DNA from: Desulfosarcina sp. BuS5
GTDB taxonomy: Bacteria > Desulfobacterota > Desulfobacteria > Desulfobacterales > BuS5
DNA length: 64,000 bases
Direction: 5' to 3'
NCBI RefSeq assembly: GCF_028752835.1
Contig: NZ_CP087952.1
Span: 3,284,501-3,348,500 of the forward strand
Position 1 is the first letter of the stretch. The number at the start of each line of letters is the position of its first letter. Below are positions 26,199 to 35,892 of the stretch, one piece after another. A program made the translations under genes and the position numbers. Under the pieces are notes generated by a model. It ran no database searches. It saw nothing but the letters and a program-made list of their open reading frames with translations, and was not told the origin of the DNA.

Positions 26199-27635
26199 AT
26201 GAAAAACAAATATCTGCACATCATTACAATCGGCTGTCAAATGAATATATACGATTCCGAGCAGATGGCCATACGATTAAAAGCGTTAGGTTATAATCTG
26301 ATTCCATTTTCCGAACGTGCCGATTTAATTATTGTCAATACATGTGCCATCAGAGAAAAGGCGGAACAGAAAGTTTTCTCGCTTTTAGGACGTCTGGCAA
26401 GGTTGAAAAAAAAAAATCCGGGTCTTATTCTTGGCGTTGGTGGTTGTGTAGCACAGCAGGAGGGTAAAAAGCTCCTTCAACGCGTTCCCTGTCTGGATCT
26501 GGTTTTCGGCACCCATGCCGCAGGGCGTCTGCCTGAACTGGTAGAGCGGATTGAACAGCAGGGATGCAGGATAGTCGACATCGGTATGTCAGATCAAAAA
26601 AATTCTCTTGAATCGGTTCTCCAGTATGATCAGAATATAAATATTTCCAAGTTTGTGACTATTATGCAGGGGTGTGAAAATTTTTGCACGTACTGTGTGG
26701 TGCCCTATGTGCGTGGGAAGGAGCTTAGCCGGAAGCCGGAGGCAATTATTAGGGAAATAAAAGCACTGGTTAAATCCGGCGCCGGAGAGATCACATTACT
26801 AGGCCAGAATGTAAACAGCTATGGGAAAAAAGAGGGTATCAGCACATTTCCCGAATTGTTAGCCTCCATAAATCGAATTGAGGGATTAAAGCGTATCAGG
26901 TTCACCACATCACATCCCAAGGACCTTTCCGATGAGCTGATTGAATGTTTTGCAAATCTTGACAAATTATGCAAACATATTCATCTCCCGGTGCAGTCAG
27001 GATCAAATAGAATTTTACGAAGGATGAACAGGAAATATACCAGGGAGGAATATTTGGAAAAAATTGAGAAATTGCGGGAAATTTGCCCTGATATTGCCGT
27101 ATCAACAGATTTAATCGCCGGGTTTCCGGGTGAATCAAAGTCTGATTTTGAAGATACGCTTGAACTGATGAAACAGGTGGAATATGATAGCATCTTTGCG
27201 TTTAAATATTCTGATCGTCCCAATGCAAAGGCGGCCGGATTTAGCGATAAAATTTCTGAAAATGAAAAGCGTACGCGGTTACAAAGGATCCTGAAACTTC
27301 AGGAAGGTTTTACCGCCCAAAAAAACAGTTCACTGGTAGGGTTAATTCAACCTGTTCTTGTGGAAGGTTTAAGTAAAAAACAGGATATGGATAACCAATA
27401 TGATTCAAACAACAATCTCCAGTGGACCGGGCGTACATCAACAAATAAAATTGTGAATTTTTTCCATGATAATGATCGGAAAATTTCTGACGGCTCAATG
27501 TCTGATCGAATCTATGAAGGTAAACTTGTTGACGTCAAAATAAAAAAAGCATTATTACATTCTCTTAAGGGTAAGCTTGTCGTTCCGGAGCCTCGATTAT
27601 CTGATAAGAAAGGAGACAATAGTTATGTTGCATAA
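26199..27635 (+). CDS. miaB: tRNA-2-methylthio-N6-dimethylallyladenosine synthase MiaB
   Basis: A 478-residue radical SAM methylthiotransferase. The N-terminal UPF0004 domain carries the three auxiliary-cluster Cys (TIGCQMNIYDSE, NTCAIREKA, GGCVAQQEG). The radical SAM motif is MQGCENFCTYCVVPYVRG near residue 155-172, and a C-terminal TRAM domain follows. MiaB adds a methylthio group to i6A37 of tRNAs that read UNN codons. An unusual Asn/Asp/Ser-rich insert lies at about residues 388-410, inside the TRAM region. The stop overlaps the next gene by 11 bases. Confidence 0.95.
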   Translation: MKNKYLHIITIGCQMNIYDSEQMAIRLKALGYNLIPFSERADLIIVNTCAIREKAEQKVFSLLGRLARLKKKNPGLILGVGGCVAQQEGKKLLQRVPCLDLVFGTHAAGRLPELVERIEQQGCRIVDIGMSDQKNSLESVLQYDQNINISKFVTIMQGCENFCTYCVVPYVRGKELSRKPEAIIREIKALVKSGAGEITLLGQNVNSYGKKEGISTFPELLASINRIEGLKRIRFTTSHPKDLSDELIECFANLDKLCKHIHLPVQSGSNRILRRMNRKYTREEYLEKIEKLREICPDIAVSTDLIAGFPGESKSDFEDTLELMKQVEYDSIFAFKYSDRPNAKAAGFSDKISENEKRTRLQRILKLQEGFTAQKNSSLVGLIQPVLVEGLSKKQDMDNQYDSNNNLQWTGRTSTNKIVNFFHDNDRKISDGSMSDRIYEGKLVDVKIKKALLHSLKGKLVVPEPRLSDKKGDNSYVA

Positions 27636-28128
27636 AGTACAAATTGCAGGCATGACCATCGATCCGGCATCAAACACACCGATTATTATTTTAAAATCCC
27701 AGGAAAGTGACCATATGATCCCTATCTGGATCGGTTTGTTTGAAGCCTCATCCATAGCCTCTATCCTGCAAAATATAAATTTTGAACGACCAATGACCCA
27801 CGATCTTTTCAAAAATCTTCTGGACCGGCTCAATATTTCAATTTCAAAGATAGAGATATGCGATCTTGAGGAAAACACCTATTTTGCCAAAATCTATTTT
27901 ACCGGCCTGGAGAGTTCATTCTGCATGGATGCCAGGCCAAGTGATGCCATAGCAATTGCTTTACGCTTTAAGGCTTCGATTTTTGTAGATGAGAAGGTGA
28001 TTGAAAAATCTGCAATAACCGCCGGCTCGGATCCGGCCGAGATTTTGGATAAGAGTGAAGAAGGAAAAAAATGGGCTGATTATCTGGAGAACCTTTCCCC
28101 GGAAGATTTTGGGAAATACAAGGTTTAA
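27625..28128 (+). CDS. Bifunctional nuclease family protein (DUF151)
   Basis: A 167-residue protein beginning MLHKVQIAGMTIDPASNTPI, with PIWIGLFEASSIASIL, ICDLEENTYFAKIYF and DARPSDAIAIALRFKASIFV, all diagnostic of the DUF151/BFN family. The family has reported DNase/RNase activity. The ATG at 27625 has AAGGAG upstream and lies inside the end of miaB, so translation is coupled. The miaB-DUF151 pairing is conserved in deltaproteobacteria. Confidence 0.88.
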   Translation: MLHKVQIAGMTIDPASNTPIIILKSQESDHMIPIWIGLFEASSIASILQNINFERPMTHDLFKNLLDRLNISISKIEICDLEENTYFAKIYFTGLESSFCMDARPSDAIAIALRFKASIFVDEKVIEKSAITAGSDPAEILDKSEEGKKWADYLENLSPEDFGKYKV

Positions 28129-28158
28129 AACAATAAGACCATAAATAGTGAGATTCTA

Positions 28159-28794
28159 ATGATAGATCTGCACATGCATTCAATTTTCAGCGACGGTGTC
28201 CTGATACCGGCGGAGCTGGTAAGACGCGCTGAATTTAAAGGACTGAAAATAGTTGGGATTACGGATCATGGCGACACGTCCAATATTGATTTTATAATTC
28301 CAAGAATAGCGGCACTAGCTGATGAGTTGAACAGGGTTGTTAAGATAAAAGTAATACCAGGCATTGAAATTACGCATGTGCCCCCGGTTCTTATTTTTAA
28401 TACTGTACAAAAGGCGCGTTCCCTTGGCGCTGAAATAATTATAGTGCATGGAGAAACCATAGCCGAACCCGTAGCTCCGGGAACCAATAATGCTGCGCTT
28501 GAAGCGGACATTGATGTACTGGCTCATCCCGGACTTATTACAGGGGAAGAGGTTGTTAAGGCTAAGGAAAAAGGAATCCTGCTGGAAATATCTGCCAGAA
28601 AAGGGCATTCTCTAACCAATGGCCATGTTGCAAAACTTGCAAAAAGCATCGGCGCCGGACTTGTAATTAATTCCGATGCACATGAGCCTGGAGACCTTAT
28701 AAATCAAAAAGAGGCTGCCAGGATAGTGCGCGGCGCCGGTTTGACAGAAAAAGATTTTGAAATTATGCAAAAAAATGCCGCAAATTTGTTTTAA
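28159..28794 (+). CDS. PHP-domain phosphoesterase
   Basis: A 211-residue PHP protein. Metal motifs are visible in order: IDLHMHSIFSDG, GITDHGDT, IPGIEITHV, IIVHGET, DVLAHPGLI and INSDAHEPGDL. These provide the usual trinuclear metal site. The family includes histidinol-phosphatase-like and other phosphoesterases; substrate not determinable. It is the last gene of the DUF4911-miaB-DUF151 unit, 30 bp after DUF151. Confidence 0.85.
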   Translation: MIDLHMHSIFSDGVLIPAELVRRAEFKGLKIVGITDHGDTSNIDFIIPRIAALADELNRVVKIKVIPGIEITHVPPVLIFNTVQKARSLGAEIIIVHGETIAEPVAPGTNNAALEADIDVLAHPGLITGEEVVKAKEKGILLEISARKGHSLTNGHVAKLAKSIGAGLVINSDAHEPGDLINQKEAARIVRGAGLTEKDFEIMQKNAANLF

Positions 28795-28902
28795 CCGGCA
28801 ACTTTTATGATTGCAGATCAAACAAACCTAAATCTATGCATTTAATTAGCGCCTTAACGAAAAGCTGAAATTGCCATATTTCCGGTAGATTAAGGATGTT
28901 TT

Positions 28903-28990
28903 CCAATAGCTTTTAGCTGTTAGCTTTTAAAATCACACAGATAGTTCCTTGAGCCAATAGCTAACGGCTAAATGCTAACAGCTTTTCGAA
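28903..28990. repeat. AGCT-rich inverted repeat in intergenic space
   Basis: AGCTGTTAGC (28915-28924) is mirrored by GCTAACAGCT (28974-28983), with further TAGCT/AGCTA units around. It lies in the 286-bp gap before the macro-domain gene; no T run follows, so it is not a clear terminator. Confidence 0.6.
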
Positions 28991-29080
28991 AATCTTCGTT
29001 TCTTGAATAATGTTTAAATATCTGAAATGGTATCTATTTTTAGTTTTCGTTCAGGCATTAATTAGCGAGGAATATTTATT

Positions 29081-29605
29081 ATGAATAAAGAGATACTCGA
29101 TAGAATAGAAATAATGCAGGGTGATATTACTATTCTTGAGGTTGACGCCATAGTCAATGCGGCAAACAATACTCTTCTGGGCGGCGGCGGTGTGGATGGC
29201 GCCATACATAGAGCAGCAGGGCCGGAGCTCTTGGATTATTGCAGGGGTCTGGGAGGATGCTCCACAGGTGAGGCGGTAATTACACCAGGCTTTAAGCTTA
29301 AAGCCGGGTATGTTATTCATACTGTCGGCCCTGTATACAGCGGGAAAAAGGAAGATCCCATACTGCTTGCTCTTTGTTACCATAACTGCCTTAAACTTGC
29401 CCTGAAAAATAATGTTAAATCTATTGCTTTTCCTGCAATAAGCTGTGGCGTCTACGGATATCCTGCTAAAGATGCCTGCAGAGTTGCCGTTGATACAACC
29501 TGTGCTTTTCTGAAAGAGGAGTTCTCTATCAAACAGGTTATTTTTATTCAGTTTTCTTTAGATAATTACAAAACATACAAAGATTATATTTCTAAACTGA
29601 TTTAA
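29081..29605 (+). CDS. Macro-domain O-acetyl-ADP-ribose deacetylase
   Basis: A 174-residue single macro domain. The ligand-binding elements are VDAIVNAANNTLLGGGGVDG near residue 20-40 (the Asn and Gly loop), AIHRAAGPELL, and AFPAISCGVYGYPAKDA near 112-130. These match YmdB-type enzymes that remove acetyl from O-acetyl-ADP-ribose or mono-ADP-ribose from proteins. GCGAGGA precedes the ATG. It appears to be a single-gene unit between the PHP gene and the selenoprotein gene. Confidence 0.92.
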   Translation: MNKEILDRIEIMQGDITILEVDAIVNAANNTLLGGGGVDGAIHRAAGPELLDYCRGLGGCSTGEAVITPGFKLKAGYVIHTVGPVYSGKKEDPILLALCYHNCLKLALKNNVKSIAFPAISCGVYGYPAKDACRVAVDTTCAFLKEEFSIKQVIFIQFSLDNYKTYKDYISKLI

Positions 29606-29700
29606 TGTTTTTGTTTGGATTGACAAATTCAATGCCAGTGACTAATTTGGATATGAAGAGAATTAAACATTAAAAATACTTTTTTTATGAGGAGAAAATT

Positions 29701-30018
29701 ATGCTTGAAGTTACTGAGGCAGCGACAAGTGAGCTGACCGAATTTTTTAAAGGAAAAGAGGTTAAACCGATCAGGATATTTTTAAATGAGGGTGGTTGAG
29801 GAGGTCCTTCCTTAGCGATGGCTCTGGATGAGCCAAAAGATACCGATCATGTGTATGATATTGACAATTTTAAATATGTTGTTGATAAAAAATTTATGGA
29901 GAAAGCAAAGCCGATAATGGTAGATTTTATGCAGATGGGTTTTAAACTTACTTCCGGTCTAAAGATTGAAGCCGGCGCAGGATGCTCCGGGTGCGGTTCA
30001 ACAAGTTCATGCTGCTAA
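29701..30018 (+). CDS. HesB/IscA-like selenoprotein (UGA = selenocysteine at residue 33)
   Basis: The ATG at 29701 with AGGAG upstream opens MLEVTEAATSELTEFFKG and reaches an in-frame TGA at 29797-29799, then continues without another stop to a TAA at 30016. The context is FLNEGG-U-GGPSLAMALDEP, and the C-terminus is GAGCSGCGSTSSCC. A-type Fe-S carriers have Cys at this first position and a C-terminal CxC; here Sec replaces the first Cys, as in known HesB-like selenoproteins. The total is 105 residues with Sec. A conventional gene caller would keep only residues after an internal Met (29818 on) and lose the N-terminus. The Sec machinery genes are not in the window. Confidence 0.9.
29797..29834 (+). 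promoter_or_regulatory. UGA codon and putative bacterial SECIS hairpin
   Basis: The TGA at 29797 is followed 21 bases later by GGCTC-TGGAT-GAGCC (29820-29834), a hairpin with a G-containing apical loop at the distance expected for SelB-binding SECIS elements. The hairpin lies in coding sequence, as in other bacteria. Confidence 0.65.
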
Positions 30019-30023
30019 GGATA

Positions 30024-30056
30024 TAGGGGCACGATACATCAGTGCCCCTACTTTTT
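30024..30056 (+). terminator. Intrinsic terminator between convergent genes
   Basis: TAGGGGCAC (30024-30032) pairs with GTGCCCCTA (30042-30050), then CTTTTTC. It ends the selenoprotein transcript and lies just before the stop of the convergent GH65 gene. Confidence 0.8.
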
Positions 30057-30076
30057 CGTCCATATACTTAATCTAT

Positions 30077-33000
30077 TTATTTTTTTGTTTTGATATTTTT
30101 TTTCTTTCCTGATCGAAGCACCACCTGCTGTCCGTTTACTGTAATAGTAACATCGGGTTTACCTTTTGCTTCAACCATTACAGAGAGATTCTTTTCTGTA
30201 AATTCAAAATTATACCAGATTTTTTTGTCACATATCCTGAACGCCAGGCTATACCAGTGTTCCGGAAGATGGGGATTAATAACCGGATTACTGCCCGAAA
30301 AATCTATTCCTGCGAAATATCGTATAATAACATCCAGTGTGCCGGCCATGACGCCGGTGTGGATTCCCTCAATAGTAGTGCCGCCCTGGGTATCGTAAAT
30401 ATCACTTTTGACAGCCTCCAGGAACCAGTCCCAGGCCGTCGCGCCTGAATGGATGTAGCTGGATACAACCGCGTGTACAACCTTGCTGAGGGTCGAGCCG
30501 TGACTGGTTCTTTTTTCATAAAAATCATAGTTCTTTTTCAGCAAATCTAATGGATCGTCTATTTTATAACCAAGCCGGTTCAGAATGTTTCCAACTTCCT
30601 CCGGCGAAAGGATATAAAACATCATCAAGACGTCTGCCTGTTTGGCGAGTTTATAGTCGTCCGGGCTCTTCCCTTCAGCTTTCAGAATACGGTCCAGACG
30701 ATGTATGTCGCCATATTTTTTACGGTATTTATCCCAATCCAGCTCTTCAAGATCCATGTATCCATCAAACTGGCTGATTATGCTGTTACTATCCACAATA
30801 ACATTCATTTTTTTGGTCATTTCACGCCATTTATCCGTTTCACTGATATCAAAGCCAATTTTTTCGGATAGTTTTTTAAGTCTCTTTTCACCAAGCTCAT
30901 TAAACAGATCAAGGGCTTTGTCTAAAAGCCATACAACCATAATATTGGTGTAGGCATTATCCTGAATGCCAGGTTCATCTGTCCCGGGAAGTCTTTCATG
31001 GAATTCATCAGGCCCCATCACGCCTTTAATATGATATTTTCCGGTTGTATCATCAAAATTTGCGATACTGGCCCAGAATCTGGCTATTTCAAGCATGATT
31101 TCAGCACCGTAATCGGCGGAAAACTTTATATCGCCGGTGCTTTTAATATACAACCAGACATTATAAAATACAGCAATCGAAACATGCCTCTGGCGCAAGC
31201 TTAAATCCGGGCCCCAAGAATCGTCTTTGGGGTTATAATGTACTATCTGGGTTTCTTCGGTTCCGTCATCAGCAGTTTGCCATGGGTACATTGCTCCCTT
31301 ATATCCGTTATCCTTTGCATATTTTCGGGCGGCATCAAGCCGCTTGTAGCGATACATAAGCAATGCTTTGCTGATTTCAGGGAAACAGCGATTATAAAAT
31401 GGAAGTATATAAATCTCATCCCAGAATATATGCCCTCTGTAGGCCTCTCCATTAAGGCCGCGCGCTGTGATCCCGGCATCTATATTTTTATTATGCGGAG
31501 ATGCCGTGACAAGCAGATGATAAATGTGCAGTCTGGCTGTTTGTTGTACTAACCTGTCTCCCTTTATGATTATGTCTGACTGCTTCCAGAGCCTTTTCCA
31601 TGCCCTGGAATGGGGAGTATAAACTTCATGGAATGTTTTGTAAGCCGCAACAGCTTCGGAAGCGGTTTTTTTTAAATTTGTAATATCCTTGTCCAGGGAA
31701 GTATAAATGCTGACAATTTTTGACAGGGAATAAGTTGTGCCTTCATCTGCAGATAGTTCAATTTTTTCTCCGATCAAACCTTTTTTTTGATAAAGGGTTT
31801 TTGTAAACGGTAGCGGCTTTCCGTTTACATTTACACCTGTTCTGGCATTCATAATTATCTGGTATTTTGAACTGTTGGTCTGAACATGAAGAAAGATTCC
31901 GTTTCTTGTCTTGCCCTGTGCTATGGGAGAGAGGTGCTTTGATTTCAAGTCTCGGTATCTGGCAACGCCATCATTTATCACAGTTCCGTCCAGTGAGGAT
32001 CTTATTGTGATTTTTTCTGAATAATTTAATGGGGTCAAGTTATATTCTATGGCGGCAAGGTGCGGTTCCTCCATGCTTGCAATCCGTTTTGTTCTGATTT
32101 TTGTAAGCCTTCCGAGTTTGTCCCTGCATATTATCGACCGCATCATTACGCCGTCCTGGACGCACAAGGTCTGTTTATAATCAATAAGTTCCATCTCAAG
32201 CGGATTCTTGAAATCCTGGGTGCCTATCTTGAATTCTATCAGGATCCAGTTCGGGCAATTGACAAAGTCGTTATTATAAATATTTTTACCCTGAATTTTT
32301 GTCGAAAGCTTATTGTATATGCCGGCGATATAAGTTCCTGGATAATGTATTTCGGAAGCTTGCGCGCCTTCAAAACAGCCTCTTGAGCCGAAATATCCGT
32401 TGCCCACCGTTGTAAGGGTTTCTCTTAATTTCTCATTCTCTTTGTCAAAAAAATTATAGTTCAGGTTCCAGCCGTCAGCCTGAATACCGATTTCAAACCA
32501 GTCGATTATATCGTTAACGCTGATATCACCAAGATCCTGTACTACAATATCTGCCCCGTTCTGGTTGAGTACCGATCCGTCAATATCCCTTGCCACCCCC
32601 AGGGTCAAACCGAAGTTACCGTTTCTTCCGGCCTGTACTCCGGAAATGGCATCTTCCACCACCATACATTCTCCTGGTTTTAGGCCGATATTTTTTGCAG
32701 CTACAACAAAAATGTCAGGATCCGGCTTACCTTTCAAACCTAGTTCCAGCGACACTTCCCCATCAACACGAGTATCAAAAAGATCTTCAATCCCCGCCAG
32801 TTGAAGAATAATCTGGCAGTTTCTGCTTGAGGAGGCTACTCCTACCTTGATTCCCCTTCTTTTAAGCTTTTTTATCAATTTAATTGAAGTTTCATACAAA
32901 TCCGGCCCCTCACGGCGAAGTACATCCTGGAAATCAATATTTTTTTTATTACCCATTCCGCAAATCGTTTCTGTGTCAGGAGAATCATCAATTTCCCCAT

Positions 33001-33244
33001 AAGGAACCTCAATATTCCTTGACTCTAAAAAACTCTGCACGCCTTTTGGCCTTGGTTTTCCGTCTACATATTCTATATAATCCCTTTCTTTATCAAAAGG
33101 CACAAACGGCTTCTTGTCTCTTTCCGCAATCTGCTTGAGAAAAAGATTAAACATGCTTTCCCAGGCCAAAGCATGTACGCGCGCTGTTCCGGTGATAACA
33201 CCATCCAGATCAAAAATTGCACCTTTGAATTTTTTTGAAGCCAT
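30077..33244 (-). CDS. Fused beta-phosphoglucomutase-like HAD / GH65 disaccharide phosphorylase
   Basis: About 1055 residues from the ATG at 33244 (AGGGGAA upstream). The N-terminal 250 residues are a HAD enzyme: GAIFDLDGVITGTARVHALA, GVASSSRNC, KPDPDIF and VVEDAISGVQAG. The remainder is a GH65 phosphorylase with the (alpha/alpha)6 barrel: RGLNGEAYRGHIFWDEIYIL, GVMGPDEFHER (the Glu is the expected general acid) and the phosphate-binding HGSTLSKVVHA. GH65 enzymes split trehalose, maltose or kojibiose into beta-glucose-1-phosphate and glucose; the fused mutase would convert that product to glucose-6-phosphate. So one polypeptide could carry two consecutive steps. The disaccharide is not decided by sequence. 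Confidence 0.92.
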   Translation of the reverse strand: MASKKFKGAIFDLDGVITGTARVHALAWESMFNLFLKQIAERDKKPFVPFDKERDYIEYVDGKPRPKGVQSFLESRNIEVPYGEIDDSPDTETICGMGNKKNIDFQDVLRREGPDLYETSIKLIKKLKRRGIKVGVASSSRNCQIILQLAGIEDLFDTRVDGEVSLELGLKGKPDPDIFVVAAKNIGLKPGECMVVEDAISGVQAGRNGNFGLTLGVARDIDGSVLNQNGADIVVQDLGDISVNDIIDWFEIGIQADGWNLNYNFFDKENEKLRETLTTVGNGYFGSRGCFEGAQASEIHYPGTYIAGIYNKLSTKIQGKNIYNNDFVNCPNWILIEFKIGTQDFKNPLEMELIDYKQTLCVQDGVMMRSIICRDKLGRLTKIRTKRIASMEEPHLAAIEYNLTPLNYSEKITIRSSLDGTVINDGVARYRDLKSKHLSPIAQGKTRNGIFLHVQTNSSKYQIIMNARTGVNVNGKPLPFTKTLYQKKGLIGEKIELSADEGTTYSLSKIVSIYTSLDKDITNLKKTASEAVAAYKTFHEVYTPHSRAWKRLWKQSDIIIKGDRLVQQTARLHIYHLLVTASPHNKNIDAGITARGLNGEAYRGHIFWDEIYILPFYNRCFPEISKALLMYRYKRLDAARKYAKDNGYKGAMYPWQTADDGTEETQIVHYNPKDDSWGPDLSLRQRHVSIAVFYNVWLYIKSTGDIKFSADYGAEIMLEIARFWASIANFDDTTGKYHIKGVMGPDEFHERLPGTDEPGIQDNAYTNIMVVWLLDKALDLFNELGEKRLKKLSEKIGFDISETDKWREMTKKMNVIVDSNSIISQFDGYMDLEELDWDKYRKKYGDIHRLDRILKAEGKSPDDYKLAKQADVLMMFYILSPEEVGNILNRLGYKIDDPLDLLKKNYDFYEKRTSHGSTLSKVVHAVVSSYIHSGATAWDWFLEAVKSDIYDTQGGTTIEGIHTGVMAGTLDVIIRYFAGIDFSGSNPVINPHLPEHWYSLAFRICDKKIWYNFEFTEKNLSVMVEAKGKPDVTITVNGQQVVLRSGKKKNIKTKK

Positions 33245-33825
33245 ATTTATTCCCCTAATATATACTTGAGTTTTCGAAAAATAGTTCTTTGATAAATAGA
33301 GTTTTGGTACTTTTATTGTGTCATTCTGCTCGATCCAATTGTTCGTCAACTGCTTTTTCTATAATAATTAGTTGCTTGCGTTTTCTAAATTTTACTGTAA
33401 TCACTTGGAAGATACAGAAATATTAATTTAACAAACAAAAATCATGCCAAACCCATAGGGACTGTAGAATTTATTTTTCAAAAACTCAAATATATAATAT
33501 AATATGAGATATAATCTCAGAACATTCCTGCCTGCTTTCAGTACTTGCAAGTTGTAGGCAAGTTGGGTTTATTTTAGGGCCAGCTTTGAGGATTCTTCTC
33601 AATATTGGATAAAATCATTGGATGGTTGTAAAAGTGGCGACTTTTTTCTTGATTATAATGCTTGGCTATTGGAAATCTATATATGGATTCCAGCAGCTTT
33701 GTAATCAGTTGGAATGATGGCATGTAATAGATTGAATTGTTTAAGTTTTATACTCCATACTTCTTAAGGGAAAGGCTCAGAGTACGTCAAGGCCTTCACC
33801 AAACCGGAATCCATATAAACTTTTT
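33245..33825. other. Intergenic region between GH65 fusion gene and rnfB
   Basis: About 580 bp, AT-rich, no supportable gene. It must hold the promoter of the GH65 gene and the end of the rnf transcript. GGATTCC-type short repeats occur near 33680 and 33815, but no terminator with a T run is evident. Confidence 0.5.
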
Positions 33826-35889
33826 TTAAGCAGCGTCTTTATCATAACATATGATGCAACAAGAGAGGCAGCGATTCGATTCACGCAATGCATCTTTTTC
33901 GCTGATTACAAGATCCACTTCTTCCATTGTTGAAATTCGTTCTTTTACCGGAAGCTCAGGCATCGTAACCCTCGGTTTTTTTGTTATTCCTTTAAGAGAT
34001 TTAAATATCGATTCTTTTATATGGTTTTTAAATAAAGAGTTTGCAACTGCTTTTACTTCCTGACCTGTCATATATTGATGCATGGATCTGGCGGCACGTC
34101 GTCCCCCGCCGATTGCTTCGACTACAAGAGAGGCTCCGGTAGCGGAATCTCCGGCCGTAAAAACATATGGAATACTAGTCTGTAGGGTTAACGGATCAGC
34201 ATCGATAGTTTTCCATCTTGTTATATTAAGTTCTTCGAGCCTTTTTCCGCTTTCCGTAAAGGATACATCCGGCCTCTGTCCAATTGCGGTTATCAGCATA
34301 TCTATTTCAAGCAGTGTTTCAGAGCCCTCTATTGGCACAGGGCGTCTTCTGCCGCTGGCATCAGGTTCGCCCAGTTCCATTTCGAGATATTCAAGGTGGG
34401 TTACATTACCTGCCGCGTCCGCTTTTACGGATTCGGGCGCTGCCAGGAACTGAAACTTGACGCCTTCAAGTTCTGCCGCCACTATTTCGACCTCATTGGC
34501 CGGCATTTCATTGCGCGTTCGGCGGTAGACAATATAAACTTCTTCAGCACCAAGTCTTATCAGGGAACGAACACAATCTATTGCGGAATTTCCACCGCCA
34601 ACTACAGCGGCTTTTTTTCCTATAGGGGGAGGATTGCCGGATGCTACGCTTGAAAGAAACTCAATACCTTTATAGCATCCCTTAAAATCTTCGCCTTTAA
34701 TACCAAGATTGTAATCTTCCCATGCCCCGATTCCAAGAAAGATCGAATCATATCCTGCGGCCACAATCGACCCGATATCAAAATCCCGACCGAATCTAAC
34801 TCCTGTATGGAATTTTATGCCAAGATTAAGTATCCCTTCGATTTCCCAGTCCAGAACTTTCTTGGGAAGCCTGTATTCCGGAATTCCGTAACGAATGATT
34901 CCGCCAAGTTTGGGCATAGCCTCAAATATAGTGACATCATGCCCCAATCGTCTGAGGAAAAAAGCACAGCTCAATCCTGCCGGACCGCCGCCGATAACCG
35001 CAGCAGATTTGCCTGTAGGGTGAGCGCAGGATATCGGTACACGTATTCCGGAGTTCATTTCATAATCAGCGACAAAGCGTTTTAGCTGGTTAATTGAAAC
35101 AGGTTCGTCTTCAATTCCGCGGCGGCAGTAATTTTCACACGGATGCGGGCAGACCCGTCCGCATGAAAGCAACAGGGGGTTACGTTCCTTGATGGTATTG
35201 ACCGCGTCTTCGTATTTTCCTTCTCTTATTTGAGAAATATAGCGGGGGATATCAATTTCAGCCGGACATTCCTGTCTGCATGGCGCAAGTGCAGTGTTAT
35301 CCTGATTAAAGGAAAGAAGCCTTTCCGACATGGTAGTAATTGTCAGAATATTCTTGGGGCAGGCTTTTTTACATGCACCGCACCCGACACATTTGGCTTC
35401 ATCGACAACCGGGAATCCTTTAGCTCCCATATGTATTGCATCAAAGGCGCAGGCCTTGATGCAGTCTCCCATACCCAGGCAGCCAATATGGCAAACTCTT
35501 TTACCGCCGTAAAAAGCTGATAGAGCAGAGCATGAATCTATACCCATATAATGAAATTTATTTTCCGCCCGGTCTCCTCCTGAACATGTATTTTTTGAAA
35601 TCAATGGCTCTGCACTTCCTGCTTCCATTCCCATGACAGCGGCAACATTGGCTGCAACATCCGGCCCGGAAATAACACATACACTTGGAGAAGCTTCGCC
35701 GTTAACCACCGCCACGGCGGCAGCGGAGCATCCTGCAAAGCCACATCCCCCGCAGTTTGCGCCGGCAAGGCAATTTTCCACTTCCGCAATCCTGGGATCT
35801 TCATAAACATAAAAAACCTTGGATGCTATACTCAGCACAAGTCCGCAGGTCACACCTATCCCAAGCATTATCAGTACAGGTTCTATCAT
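33826..35889 (-). CDS. rnfB: RnfB fused to GltD-like NAD(P)H oxidoreductase
   Basis: 687 residues. Residues 1-25 form a membrane helix, then the CLAGANCGGCGFAGC Fe-S motif of RnfB (near 40-54) and two 4Fe-4S motifs, CLGMGDCIKAC and CVGCGACKKACP (near 137-180). From about residue 200 it becomes a GltD-type flavoprotein: CRQECPAEIDIP, SCGRVCPHPCENYC, FAD loop GGGPAGLSCAFF, NAD(P) loop VVGGGNSAIDCVRSL, and a final GDSATGASLVVEAIGGG. The Rnf complex couples ferredoxin:NAD+ electron flow to Na+ or H+ transport. The fused module suggests an extra NAD(P)H or other electron entry point on the cytoplasmic face. It is the last gene of the operon, four bases after rnfA. Confidence 0.93.
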   Translation of the reverse strand: MIEPVLIMLGIGVTCGLVLSIASKVFYVYEDPRIAEVENCLAGANCGGCGFAGCSAAAVAVVNGEASPSVCVISGPDVAANVAAVMGMEAGSAEPLISKNTCSGGDRAENKFHYMGIDSCSALSAFYGGKRVCHIGCLGMGDCIKACAFDAIHMGAKGFPVVDEAKCVGCGACKKACPKNILTITTMSERLLSFNQDNTALAPCRQECPAEIDIPRYISQIREGKYEDAVNTIKERNPLLLSCGRVCPHPCENYCRRGIEDEPVSINQLKRFVADYEMNSGIRVPISCAHPTGKSAAVIGGGPAGLSCAFFLRRLGHDVTIFEAMPKLGGIIRYGIPEYRLPKKVLDWEIEGILNLGIKFHTGVRFGRDFDIGSIVAAGYDSIFLGIGAWEDYNLGIKGEDFKGCYKGIEFLSSVASGNPPPIGKKAAVVGGGNSAIDCVRSLIRLGAEEVYIVYRRTRNEMPANEVEIVAAELEGVKFQFLAAPESVKADAAGNVTHLEYLEMELGEPDASGRRRPVPIEGSETLLEIDMLITAIGQRPDVSFTESGKRLEELNITRWKTIDADPLTLQTSIPYVFTAGDSATGASLVVEAIGGGRRAARSMHQYMTGQEVKAVANSLFKNHIKESIFKSLKGITKKPRVTMPELPVKERISTMEEVDLVISEKDALRESNRCLSCCIICYDKDAA

Positions 35890-35892
35890 TCT

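Noticed and set aside
29818-30018. Separate 66-residue gene starting at an internal Met
   Set aside because: It is the C-terminal part of the UGA-containing selenoprotein frame that starts at 29701 with a proper ribosome-binding site.
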